Assembly: GCA_002813895.1 (NCBI GenBank)
Contig: CP024912.1
Location: 3,007,836 to 3,071,835 of the forward strand
Direction: 5' to 3'
Origin: Cyanobacterium sp. HL-69
GTDB taxonomy: Bacteria > Cyanobacteriota > Cyanobacteriia > Cyanobacteriales > Cyanobacteriaceae
DNA: 64,000 bases
Every line of letters begins with the position of its first letter. Within the stretch, counting starts at the first letter, position 1. The notes beneath the pieces are model-generated. The model saw only the letters and a list, made by a program, of their open reading frames with translations, was not told the DNA's origin and did no database searches. Both the position numbers and the translations under genes were made by a program. Below are positions 35,762 to 44,208 of this stretch, one piece after another.

Positions 35762-38125
35762 ATGAATCAAAAATCTGCCATTGAAACATTTTTAGAATGT
35801 GACAATTATAATGAATTGGTTACTTTTTATGAACAAAAGCTAGAAAAAAATTCAGAAAGTTATGTTAATTATATCTATTTAGGTCTAGCATATTTATTAA
35901 ATGAAAATCAACTGGAAGCACAGACAACTTGGTTTTATCTGTTCACTCAAGAAAACCCAGAATATTTTGATGTACTAATTACAGTTTTGGATCAAGTAAT
36001 CGTAGGTTTGATTAATTATAATCGCTTTAACCCCGCTGTTTTAGCATATGGAAGTTTAAGGGCGATCGCACCTCATTACAAACAATTACAGTTAAAATCC
36101 AATAATCTTATTAAAAACTGGATTGAAGAAGCCATAAAATTAAGTAAAAATGGTTTACTTAACGACGCTAAACATCAATATCAATTAATTATTAAATTTG
36201 AAGATAATCAAAGTTATATATGGCAAGACTTATCTTTAATTCATTATCAATTATCAGAATATATACAGGCTTATCAAGCTATTTTACAAGGGATTAATTC
36301 TGAACCTGAAAATTATCTTAACTTCTATTATGGAGCAATATTTTTAGAAAAAGTTAATAATATTGAAGATGCAATAAAATTATATCAACAATCTATTAAA
36401 TTAAATCCTAACCATCTGGATAGCTATAATAATTTAGGAAATCTACTATTAAATAATAATCAAATAAAACAAGCAGAAAAATATTATCTATTAGCATTTA
36501 ATGTTGATAATAAATACTTTGGTACTTGCCTTAATTTAGGTAATTTATATTTAAAAAGTGATAGAATTACCTTAGCCTTAGATTATTATAATCAAGCTCT
36601 AAAAATTAGCCCAACTTATGAAAACTTTTTGTGGATAGTTAACAATATTCGCTCTTTTAATTATATTCAAGAATCTATTAATTTTGCTCGTCATAATTGT
36701 TCTTTATTGCCTTACAATTTATTTGCTTCCCTAGAGTGCGATCGCATCTTACCTTTTGTATATCAAAAAGAAGAGGAAATAAATAATTATCGCCAGAGTT
36801 TAACAAGATTTTTACAAAAAATATCTGAGATAAATTTAGATATAAAAAATAATAGTTTATTTGCTTTACAATTAATAGATACTCACACTAACTATCATTC
36901 ACATTATCAAGCTCAAAATGACCTAGAATTACAAATATTGTATGGTAATTTCATTCATAAAGTAATGACAATTAACTATCCTAGCTATTGTCAACCACTT
37001 AAAAAAAATAAACATCCAGAAAAAATAAGAATAGGTTATATTTCTTACTGCTTAAGATCCCATGTTGTGGGCAAATTATCCTTAGGATGGATAAAATATC
37101 ATAATCAAAATAAATTTGAAATTTACTGTTATTATTTGGGGGATTTTTCTGAAGATAAAATAACCCAAGAATTTAAACGGCATAGTAAGAAATTTTATCA
37201 TTTTAAAGATGATACTAATATCGAAATTATTGCTCAAACAATAAAAGATAATGAGCTAGATTTTTTAGTATTCTTGGACTTAAGTATGTATCCCAGAATG
37301 TCTCAATTAGCAGGATTAAATTTAGCTCCGATTCAATGTGTTACTTGGCTTCACCCTATCACATCAGGAATTCCTACTATTGACTATTTTATTTCTAGTG
37401 AATTAATTGAAAAAAATAATACTAATAATCATTACTCAGAAAAATTAATTAAATTACCTAATCTAAGCATTTATTATTCTTCAAAAAACTCAGAAGTAGA
37501 TAAAGATAAAGCTAAATTTAACTTGAAGCATGAAAATATTATTTATATTTCTTCTCAATATTGTTCCAAATATTTACCACAATATGATTATGTCTATTCA
37601 GAAATAGCAAAAAAAGTAAAACATTGTCAATTTGTTTTTATTCATCCCAGAATTAATAATAACAACGATAAAATTACGCCTCAGTTATGGGAAAGAATTA
37701 AACAAAGTTTTAGTAACTATCAATTAGATTGGCAAGATTATTGTATATTTTTACCGACTATTAAAAATTCCAAAGATTACAAACAGTTATTAAAAAGTTG
37801 TGACATATTTCTTGATACTATTGGCTTTACAGGATTTAATTCTACCCTCGATGCTTTAGAGTTTTTCTTACCTGTTATTACCCATTCAGGTGAATTCTTC
37901 CGCACTCGACAATCAGAGGGTATTTTAAAAATGATTCAAGTGACAGATACTGTTGCTGATAATGTAGAAGATTATATAATAAAGGCGATCGCCCTTGGTA
38001 CTAATAATGAATTAAGACAAAAAATAAGTGATAAAATAAGGAGAAATATTAATTTATTATATGAAGATTTAACTTCGGTTAAAGCCCTAGAAACCTTCTA
38101 TTTAGATACCGTCAATAATAATTGA
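35762..38125 (+). CDS. TPR/GT41 glycosyltransferase 6, divergent subgroup
   Basis: This 787-residue protein starts 9 bases after enzyme 5. The N-half has the YIYLGLAYLLNENQLEAQTTW block shared with enzymes 1-3 and clear TPRs (AIKLYQQSIKLNPNHLDSYN, ALDYYNQALKISPTY). The C-half has RIGYISYCLRSHVVGKL (H434), IQCVTWLHPITSGIPTIDYF, the lysine in YCSKYLP and LDTIGFTGFNSTLDALEF. It combines the N-terminal signature of enzymes 1-3 with the catalytic type of enzyme 5. Confidence 0.82.
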   Translation: MNQKSAIETFLECDNYNELVTFYEQKLEKNSESYVNYIYLGLAYLLNENQLEAQTTWFYLFTQENPEYFDVLITVLDQVIVGLINYNRFNPAVLAYGSLRAIAPHYKQLQLKSNNLIKNWIEEAIKLSKNGLLNDAKHQYQLIIKFEDNQSYIWQDLSLIHYQLSEYIQAYQAILQGINSEPENYLNFYYGAIFLEKVNNIEDAIKLYQQSIKLNPNHLDSYNNLGNLLLNNNQIKQAEKYYLLAFNVDNKYFGTCLNLGNLYLKSDRITLALDYYNQALKISPTYENFLWIVNNIRSFNYIQESINFARHNCSLLPYNLFASLECDRILPFVYQKEEEINNYRQSLTRFLQKISEINLDIKNNSLFALQLIDTHTNYHSHYQAQNDLELQILYGNFIHKVMTINYPSYCQPLKKNKHPEKIRIGYISYCLRSHVVGKLSLGWIKYHNQNKFEIYCYYLGDFSEDKITQEFKRHSKKFYHFKDDTNIEIIAQTIKDNELDFLVFLDLSMYPRMSQLAGLNLAPIQCVTWLHPITSGIPTIDYFISSELIEKNNTNNHYSEKLIKLPNLSIYYSSKNSEVDKDKAKFNLKHENIIYISSQYCSKYLPQYDYVYSEIAKKVKHCQFVFIHPRINNNNDKITPQLWERIKQSFSNYQLDWQDYCIFLPTIKNSKDYKQLLKSCDIFLDTIGFTGFNSTLDALEFFLPVITHSGEFFRTRQSEGILKMIQVTDTVADNVEDYIIKAIALGTNNELRQKISDKIRRNINLLYEDLTSVKALETFYLDTVNNN

Positions 38126-38259
38126 TCAAAACTAAAAATTACAGTTCCTCAATTCCAATTAGAGTATTATATTTATCCCATTGTGAATACACTGGGGGAT
38201 ATTTTTAATATCGAGCCATTGATTAATCTATTCAAAAAAATAACTTTTAATAATAACCC

Positions 38260-39531
38260 ATGGATAGTCAAAAATTTTTACAACTGATTCCCGAAATATT
38301 TGATTTTGATAATCTTGAATCTATCGAAGCGAAAAAAGTTCAGATAGCTTCTATTTTAAATAAAGTTGATAGTGCTATTAATCCCTATATTTTTTTGTTA
38401 CTTAATACCGCTATTAGTTGTTTAGAAGAAAACGAAATATATTGCGAAATATTAAAACAATCTAGCACTACTTTAATTCCTATTTTAGAAAGTAATCCTC
38501 AATTAATGGCCTACGGAATTATTGATAATGAAACTATTAATATTGATGATGTTAATTATACCTTTGAATCATCCAACTATAGTGATCAAGTTTGCATTTA
38601 TGAAGGAGATGTGACAAGTTTTTGTGAAGATTTACAGTCTTTAAATAGCGAAGATAAAATAGGTTTATTTCACCTAAATGGAAATAGATCTTATCGAGAA
38701 ATACTGTTAGCTTTAATGAATATCAGACCATTATTAGCAGAGGAAGCCTTTATCATAATTTCTCAGACAGAAAATGAAGCAACAAAAAATGCTATTTCTG
38801 ATTTTCACAACTTTAATAATAGTGACAATATTCACGAATTATTAGTTGTCAGTCCAGAAACAAAATCTTATCATTTCATGGAGCAAGAATTAGTAATTTT
38901 GCTGTATCGAAATAATGTAATTAGTAAACAAATTAAAAGAATCAATAACGCAGGATTAACTAAACTTGATCAGGCAACAGAAAATCATAAAAAAACCCTT
39001 CTTCATGTGGGTTGTGGTCCTTCTAATCCTAATGCTTTACCCCAAGATTTTCGAGGAGACGACTGGGTAGAAATTCGCTTAGATATTAACCCTAACGTAC
39101 AACCTGATATTATTGGTACTATTACTGATTTAAGCGGTGTTCCTGATAATAGTGTAGATGCGGTTTATTCTTCCCATAACTTAGAACATATCTATAATTT
39201 TGAAGTACCCATCGCCCTTGCTGAATTTAAAAGAGTTTTAAAAAATGGCGGTTTTATCATGATTACTTTACCCGATATACAACAAGTTGCAACTCATGTC
39301 GCTTCGGGAAATTTAGAGAATCCCCTTTATATTTCTCCTGCCGGACCTATTTGTGCTATTGATATTTTGTATGGTTTAGGTACAGCTTTAGCAAGAGGTA
39401 ATTACTATATGGCACACAATACTGGTTTTACTCAAGAAACTTTGACCGAAAAAATACTAAAACAAGGTTTTCACGATGTAAAGGTTACAAAAGGTCAAAA
39501 TCTCGACTTATGGGCAAAAGGTTATAAATAG
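38260..39531 (+). CDS. Class I SAM-dependent methyltransferase with extra N-terminal domain
   Basis: This 423-residue protein has a C-terminal Methyltransf_11-type domain with LLHVGCGPSNPNALP (SAM motif I), EIRLDINP (acidic motif II), GVPDNSVDAVYSSHNLEHI and FKRVLKNGGFIMITLPD. The first 230 residues look like a second, degenerate Rossmann-type domain (RSYREILLALMNIRPLLAEE) without a glycine-rich SAM motif. The location after the GT41 array suggests methylation of a glycan or glycoprotein (inference). The acceptor is unknown. Confidence 0.8.
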   Translation: MDSQKFLQLIPEIFDFDNLESIEAKKVQIASILNKVDSAINPYIFLLLNTAISCLEENEIYCEILKQSSTTLIPILESNPQLMAYGIIDNETINIDDVNYTFESSNYSDQVCIYEGDVTSFCEDLQSLNSEDKIGLFHLNGNRSYREILLALMNIRPLLAEEAFIIISQTENEATKNAISDFHNFNNSDNIHELLVVSPETKSYHFMEQELVILLYRNNVISKQIKRINNAGLTKLDQATENHKKTLLHVGCGPSNPNALPQDFRGDDWVEIRLDINPNVQPDIIGTITDLSGVPDNSVDAVYSSHNLEHIYNFEVPIALAEFKRVLKNGGFIMITLPDIQQVATHVASGNLENPLYISPAGPICAIDILYGLGTALARGNYYMAHNTGFTQETLTEKILKQGFHDVKVTKGQNLDLWAKGYK

Positions 39532-39584
39532 TTATTACATTTATGCACAATCAAATTTAATTACCCTATTGATCATGAAGTATA

Positions 39585-40784
39585 ATGAAAAAGTTTGCGA
39601 TCGCCCTTATTAAGTCAAAACTTCACCATAAATGTTTGCTAGAAACTCAGGAAGCGATTCACTATACCTTACAAGATATGGGTTTCGACAGCATTTTAAC
39701 AGATAATTTGGCACAGTGCGATCGCCAATATATCATTTTGGGAGTTAATAATTTACTTTACCCGAATCAGATTGAATTACCCCCTAATTCAATTATTTAT
39801 AACCTTGAACAAATCTACCCCCAATCCCCTTGGATACAATCAGGTTATCTCGATTACCTATATCAATATCCTATCTGGGATTACAGTTTATCAAACATCG
39901 CCCAATTAAGAAAATGGGGTATTAACAAAGTTCAACATTTACCCATAGGCTACCATCCCTGCCTAACGAACATTCCTCAAAATGATAATCAAGATATTGA
40001 TGTGTTGTTTTATGGCTCAATTAATGAACGTCGTCAAAAAATTATTGATAGTTTAGAAGCAAAAGGAATAAAAGTTAAAGCACTTTTTGGAGTTTATGGA
40101 AAAGAAAGAAATCGTTATATTTCCAGAAGTAAAATTGTTTTAAATATGCACTTTTATGAAGCTCAGGTTTTTGAAATCGTTAGGGTATCTCATTTGTTAG
40201 CCAATCAAATTTTTGTGATTTCTGAAAGAAGCAGTAATTCTGAGGAAGAAAAATATTTTCAGGGAGGTTTAGTCTTTTGTCCATATGAAAATTTAGTTTC
40301 TACTTGCCTAGATTATTTAAGCAGAGATAAAGAACGAGAAATTATTTCTAAAAATGGTTATCATTTATTTAAAGATTGTTCATTAAAAGAATACTTAAAT
40401 CCTTTAATTAACTCTATTTCTCATAATAATAACCACCAGTTTATTAAAGATTTTTATCGTAAAAATCAGGCCAAAAATGCTTTTCATCAAGGTAATTATC
40501 AAGGGGCGATCGCACTCTATGAACAAAGTTTACAAATTGATCCAGACTGTTTAGAAAGTAATGTTTATCTTGCTTTAGGCTTCTTATATAATGGAGATGA
40601 CCTAACCGCAGAATTAATTTTATATTCATTTATTGATGATAAAGAACAGAACGAGTATGAATTACACTTATTACAAGAAAAACTAATCCAAATACTACGT
40701 CAAGAATTAAATAAACATTTACAATCAAATAATCAAAAATTAGTAGATAAAATTAAGGTATATATTAACAGTTTATTATTTTAA
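39585..40784 (+). CDS. CgeB-like glycosyltransferase family 1 protein with C-terminal TPR
   Basis: This 399-residue protein has two Rossmann-like halves in a GT-B arrangement: DVLFYGSINERRQKIIDSLEAKG, FGVYGKERNRYISRSKIVLNMHFYEAQVFEIVRVSHLLAN, then EKYFQGGLVFCPYENLV. This series matches the CgeB/GT1-like group. The last 110 residues contain a TPR (YQGAIALYEQSLQIDPDCLE), which echoes the TPRs of the GT41 array. It probably modifies the same surface product. Confidence 0.72.
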   Translation: MKKFAIALIKSKLHHKCLLETQEAIHYTLQDMGFDSILTDNLAQCDRQYIILGVNNLLYPNQIELPPNSIIYNLEQIYPQSPWIQSGYLDYLYQYPIWDYSLSNIAQLRKWGINKVQHLPIGYHPCLTNIPQNDNQDIDVLFYGSINERRQKIIDSLEAKGIKVKALFGVYGKERNRYISRSKIVLNMHFYEAQVFEIVRVSHLLANQIFVISERSSNSEEEKYFQGGLVFCPYENLVSTCLDYLSRDKEREIISKNGYHLFKDCSLKEYLNPLINSISHNNNHQFIKDFYRKNQAKNAFHQGNYQGAIALYEQSLQIDPDCLESNVYLALGFLYNGDDLTAELILYSFIDDKEQNEYELHLLQEKLIQILRQELNKHLQSNNQKLVDKIKVYINSLLF

Positions 40785-40856
40785 ATAGGGATGGTAATTA
40801 TTATAATATGAAATATATAGCATTTTTTATAATTATGAGATACATTTATTATTCTC

Positions 40857-40890
40857 AAGTCCCCCTTATTAAGGGAGATTTAGGGGGATC
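40857..40890. repeat. G-run palindromic repeat, copy 3
   Basis: The unit AAGTCCCCCTTATTAAGGG with AGATTTAGGGGGATC is nearly identical to the first unit at 22098. It lies alone in the 201-base gap before the next methyltransferase gene. The remainder of the gap is AT-rich with no motif. Confidence 0.75.
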
Positions 40891-40985
40891 ATTTTGTACC
40901 CCGTAACCATGATAATTGCTATATTACAATTTCTATATATCATAATTAAAATGTTTTGAAATTAAACTAAAACTATTTTACAACA

Positions 40986-41726
40986 ATGGAATATATTGAA
41001 TACGACTTTCCTAATTATCTTAAATTGATTGATCAAGAAATAGACAAAAAAACTTATCTACCCGTAGTAGGAAACATTTATCTTGAAGTATTAAGCACCT
41101 TTCATGAAATATTAAATCCGCAAACTTATTTAGAAATAGGAGTAAGTCATGGCGATTCATTAAAGTTTGCAAATAATAGAATTATTGGAGTTGATCCTAA
41201 TCCTAAAATTACCAATAATAATCAATATCTTATTCATCAGAAAACTAGCGATTTATTTTTTCAAGAAGATGCAGATAATTTATTTCAAAAAGAGAAAATA
41301 GACTTGGCATTTATTGATGGAATGCACTTATTTGAATTTGCCCTTAGAGACTTTATTAATACGGAAAAATATAGTCATAATAATAGTTACATATTAATTC
41401 ATGATATTTTGCCCCGTTGTTTTTCTGAAAGTAGTCGAGCTAGGGTTACAATAGACTGGACAGGAGATATTTGGCGTTTAATAATAGGTTTAAGAAAATA
41501 TCGCCCTGACTTAAATATAACCATTTTAGACTCTTATCCAACAGGTTTAGCTATTATTACGAACCTTAATCCTGAGTCTCAATTTTTAGTAGATAACTAT
41601 GATGATATAGTAGAAGAACTATCAAAAATTAGTGCATTATCTTTTATCAAAGCAAGAGATTTAATTATGCATACTTTTTCCACCGAATTATATTTAATGA
41701 ATTTTGCTTTTGAAAATACTTTATAA
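40986..41726 (+). CDS. Class I SAM-dependent methyltransferase (Methyltransf_24-like)
   Basis: This 246-residue protein has TYLEIGVSHGDSLKF (SAM motif I), RIIGVDPNPKI (motif II), KIDLAFIDGMHLFEFALRDF and YILIHDILPR, the pattern of Methyltransf_24 and cephalosporin-hydroxylase-like sugar O-methyltransferases. It opens with a short acidic/aromatic segment (MEYIEYDFPNY). The gene is 10 bases ahead of the next one and probably co-transcribed. A role in glycan methylation fits the context (inference). Confidence 0.75.
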   Translation: MEYIEYDFPNYLKLIDQEIDKKTYLPVVGNIYLEVLSTFHEILNPQTYLEIGVSHGDSLKFANNRIIGVDPNPKITNNNQYLIHQKTSDLFFQEDADNLFQKEKIDLAFIDGMHLFEFALRDFINTEKYSHNNSYILIHDILPRCFSESSRARVTIDWTGDIWRLIIGLRKYRPDLNITILDSYPTGLAIITNLNPESQFLVDNYDDIVEELSKISALSFIKARDLIMHTFSTELYLMNFAFENTL

Positions 41727-41736
41727 AATTTGAGTT

Positions 41737-42606
41737 ATGAAAATTTTGTTTATTTCTCAAGGAAATTTACCAGAATATCAATGCGATTCCCTTTTTCACG
41801 GACTACGTTTACTTTTTGGAGATGACATAGTAGATGTAAATAAAATTTCGTATATGTATAAAAGTTTTCCAGAAGAAGCGAAAAAAAAATTATATGGTAG
41901 AGGATTTACTTTATATGGTTTATTAGAAGATATTTCAATTGATAGAACAAATATAGAATCAAAAATTATTAAAAAATATTTTGACCTAATTATCTATGGC
42001 AGTATTCAAAGATGTCAAGATTATCTACCTTTAGTATTGAATATTTATAGTCCTGATAAAATTTTTTTTATCAATGGAGAAGATCAACCGACAAATTTAA
42101 ATTATCTTTTAACAAGGGGAAAATATTTTAAGCGAGAATTATATCAAGAAAATAGGTATTTATTTCCCATCCATTTTGCTATTCCAGAGGAAAAAATTAT
42201 TAAAAATATAGATAATTTAGAAAAAATAAATTTTTTTGCCCCTTGTAATCCAACAGATAAAACTACTTATGTTTACGATACAGAAAAAGCATATTATCAA
42301 CAATACCAAGAAAGTTTTTTCGGAATTACTATGAAAAAAGCAGGGTGGGATTGTTTACGACACTATGAAATTAGTGATCAAGGATGCGCCCCTTATTTTC
42401 TTGATATTAGAGAATTACCGTATCTAACTATGCACAGATTTCCTCGTTATGAGGTTTTAAAACTAATGCAAATTGCTGACCATTATTTAGAAACAGAAAG
42501 TTTAGATTTAGACAACTATTTGACCAGTTTTGAAAGTTTGTTAAACTATACAAAAAAGTATTTAACCACAAAAAGTCTAGCACAATATCTTGTAGAATTT
42601 ATTTAA
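41737..42606 (+). CDS. Putative CgeB/GT-like protein of unknown activity
   Basis: This 289-residue protein begins like a GT-B fold enzyme (MKILFISQGNLPEYQCDSLFHGL) and contains KYFDLIIYGSIQR, a GCAPYFLDIRELPYLTMHRFP block that resembles the nucleotide-sugar pocket region of family 1-like transferases, and a helical C-terminus. No classical EX7E motif is seen. It shares transcription with the methyltransferase just upstream and ends the long rightward run of the island. Confidence 0.5.
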   Translation: MKILFISQGNLPEYQCDSLFHGLRLLFGDDIVDVNKISYMYKSFPEEAKKKLYGRGFTLYGLLEDISIDRTNIESKIIKKYFDLIIYGSIQRCQDYLPLVLNIYSPDKIFFINGEDQPTNLNYLLTRGKYFKRELYQENRYLFPIHFAIPEEKIIKNIDNLEKINFFAPCNPTDKTTYVYDTEKAYYQQYQESFFGITMKKAGWDCLRHYEISDQGCAPYFLDIRELPYLTMHRFPRYEVLKLMQIADHYLETESLDLDNYLTSFESLLNYTKKYLTTKSLAQYLVEFI

Positions 42607-42732
42607 TATCAAACAATACTATATTTAGTAAATAAGACAATTATATAAAATAAAATATAAATAACTTATCCTATAAATTTTTACAGAAAAATAAGAGAAA
42701 TAATGTTTCATAATTGCTCCATATAAATCCAT

Positions 42733-44073
42733 TTATTCCCCAACTTTTTCAACCAAAATATATAGAAAATTTTCCAATCTAACAATAACATTAATCAACT
42801 CATCATAAGCCAATTCCATAGACTTTGGTTGTAAAGAAACTAAATCATTTGGCTGAATAATTAACCAACGTTTAACTAACTCCTCTAAGGTAACATTATC
42901 TTTTTCCCAAAGAATAATTAAACAACTAGCAATATCACTTTCGATGTCAATATTTCCCTTAGCAGGAAACGAAATATAACGATTAAAAAGAAAGGATTGT
43001 TTAGTTTTAATAGCTTTTAATAAGTCCTCTTTTATTTTCTTATATCTTAAGCGAGGATGTAAAGAAATTTTAGCTGTTTCCCAATCTTTTTTATCCCAAT
43101 TAATCACAGGATTTATAGAAGATTGAATATTATTATTAATACACCAAAAATCAATTAAACGATGAATAGGGTTTAATAATTCATAAAGAGACAATTCCTC
43201 TTCATGGGAAACCTCCCCCAGACCCAACTCCCAAATATCGGGTAAGCTATCAGGATTCTGAAATAAATCTCGAATATTCCATTTTCTCCACATTACCATA
43301 CTCAAAAAACTCAAATGGGAAGACTTTAACATCTCTAATACTTGAGGAATAGTAAACCCTTTATCCCCTTGTAAAAGATAGTTAACTAAAATAGATTGTT
43401 TCTGTTTTTGAGGAGGTAAAGCCATGGAAGCAAATTTATTTTTCCATAATTGCTTCGCCCCCACAGAATCATTTAAACTATTGAAAGTTTCTTTTACTAA
43501 CTCAACTTCTAAATCATCTGGGTTACTATCCATTAAACCCATATTTTTAAATAATTTTTGTAACCTAAAAAAGTTAAACCTTTGATAATAACTATGAAAA
43601 TTAACCCTAATAATTCCTTGCTCATTAAGTAAAGATTGAAATAGTTTTAATACTTTTTCAGCATCAGGTAATAAATAAATAACTTCATCACAGTTAATAT
43701 AGTCAAAACGATAATTTAATTTGTCAATATCTTCTATGGAAAGAGCATAAAATTCGGAGTTAGTAAAACCATGATGATTTAATCTTGTTTTCGCAACTTC
43801 TACAGATTTTGGAGATAAATCAATCCCGATAATTTTTGCCCCCGGATTGGCATAAGCTAAAAATAAAGAAGTCCATCCGCTACCGCATCCTGCATCTAAA
43901 ATAACTTTATCCTTAGTATCAATTATTTTTTGTTGGGATAAATAATAAGAGGTGGTTAAATCATGAATAAATAAAGTGTCATAATATTCTTCGGGAGATT
44001 GTTCGATGGGAATTTGTGGATAGGGCAGATTGTCATATTGTTCCTGTAATGATTTTGTGTTGTCTTGATTCAT
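42733..44073 (-). CDS. Class I SAM-dependent methyltransferase with regulatory-like C-domain
   Basis: This 446-residue protein has SAM motif I VILDAGCGSGWTS, motif II IIGIDLSPKSVEVAK, and FDYINCDEVIYLLPDAEKVL typical of small-molecule methyltransferases. The last 230 residues (with PQVLEMLKSSHLSFLSMVMW and LSLYELLNPIHRLIDFW) match the C-terminal extension of cyanobacterial methyltransferases annotated only as class I. It is transcribed away from the GT41 array and toward it head-on, with about 125 bases of AT-rich spacer. Confidence 0.8.
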   Translation of the reverse strand: MNQDNTKSLQEQYDNLPYPQIPIEQSPEEYYDTLFIHDLTTSYYLSQQKIIDTKDKVILDAGCGSGWTSLFLAYANPGAKIIGIDLSPKSVEVAKTRLNHHGFTNSEFYALSIEDIDKLNYRFDYINCDEVIYLLPDAEKVLKLFQSLLNEQGIIRVNFHSYYQRFNFFRLQKLFKNMGLMDSNPDDLEVELVKETFNSLNDSVGAKQLWKNKFASMALPPQKQKQSILVNYLLQGDKGFTIPQVLEMLKSSHLSFLSMVMWRKWNIRDLFQNPDSLPDIWELGLGEVSHEEELSLYELLNPIHRLIDFWCINNNIQSSINPVINWDKKDWETAKISLHPRLRYKKIKEDLLKAIKTKQSFLFNRYISFPAKGNIDIESDIASCLIILWEKDNVTLEELVKRWLIIQPNDLVSLQPKSMELAYDELINVIVRLENFLYILVEKVGE

Positions 44074-44208
44074 ATAATGAAATTTAAAAATTAATAGTTA
44101 TTTTTTAGTTTTACCACGAACTAATTATAACAATTAGGTCTATGCAAAATGACATAATTTTTATAAATATGGATTCGCTTTTTCTATTGAGTAGAACAAT
44201 TAAATATT

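Noticed and set aside
42607-42732. AT-rich gap between convergent genes examined for a bidirectional terminator
   Set aside because: No stem of useful length was found.
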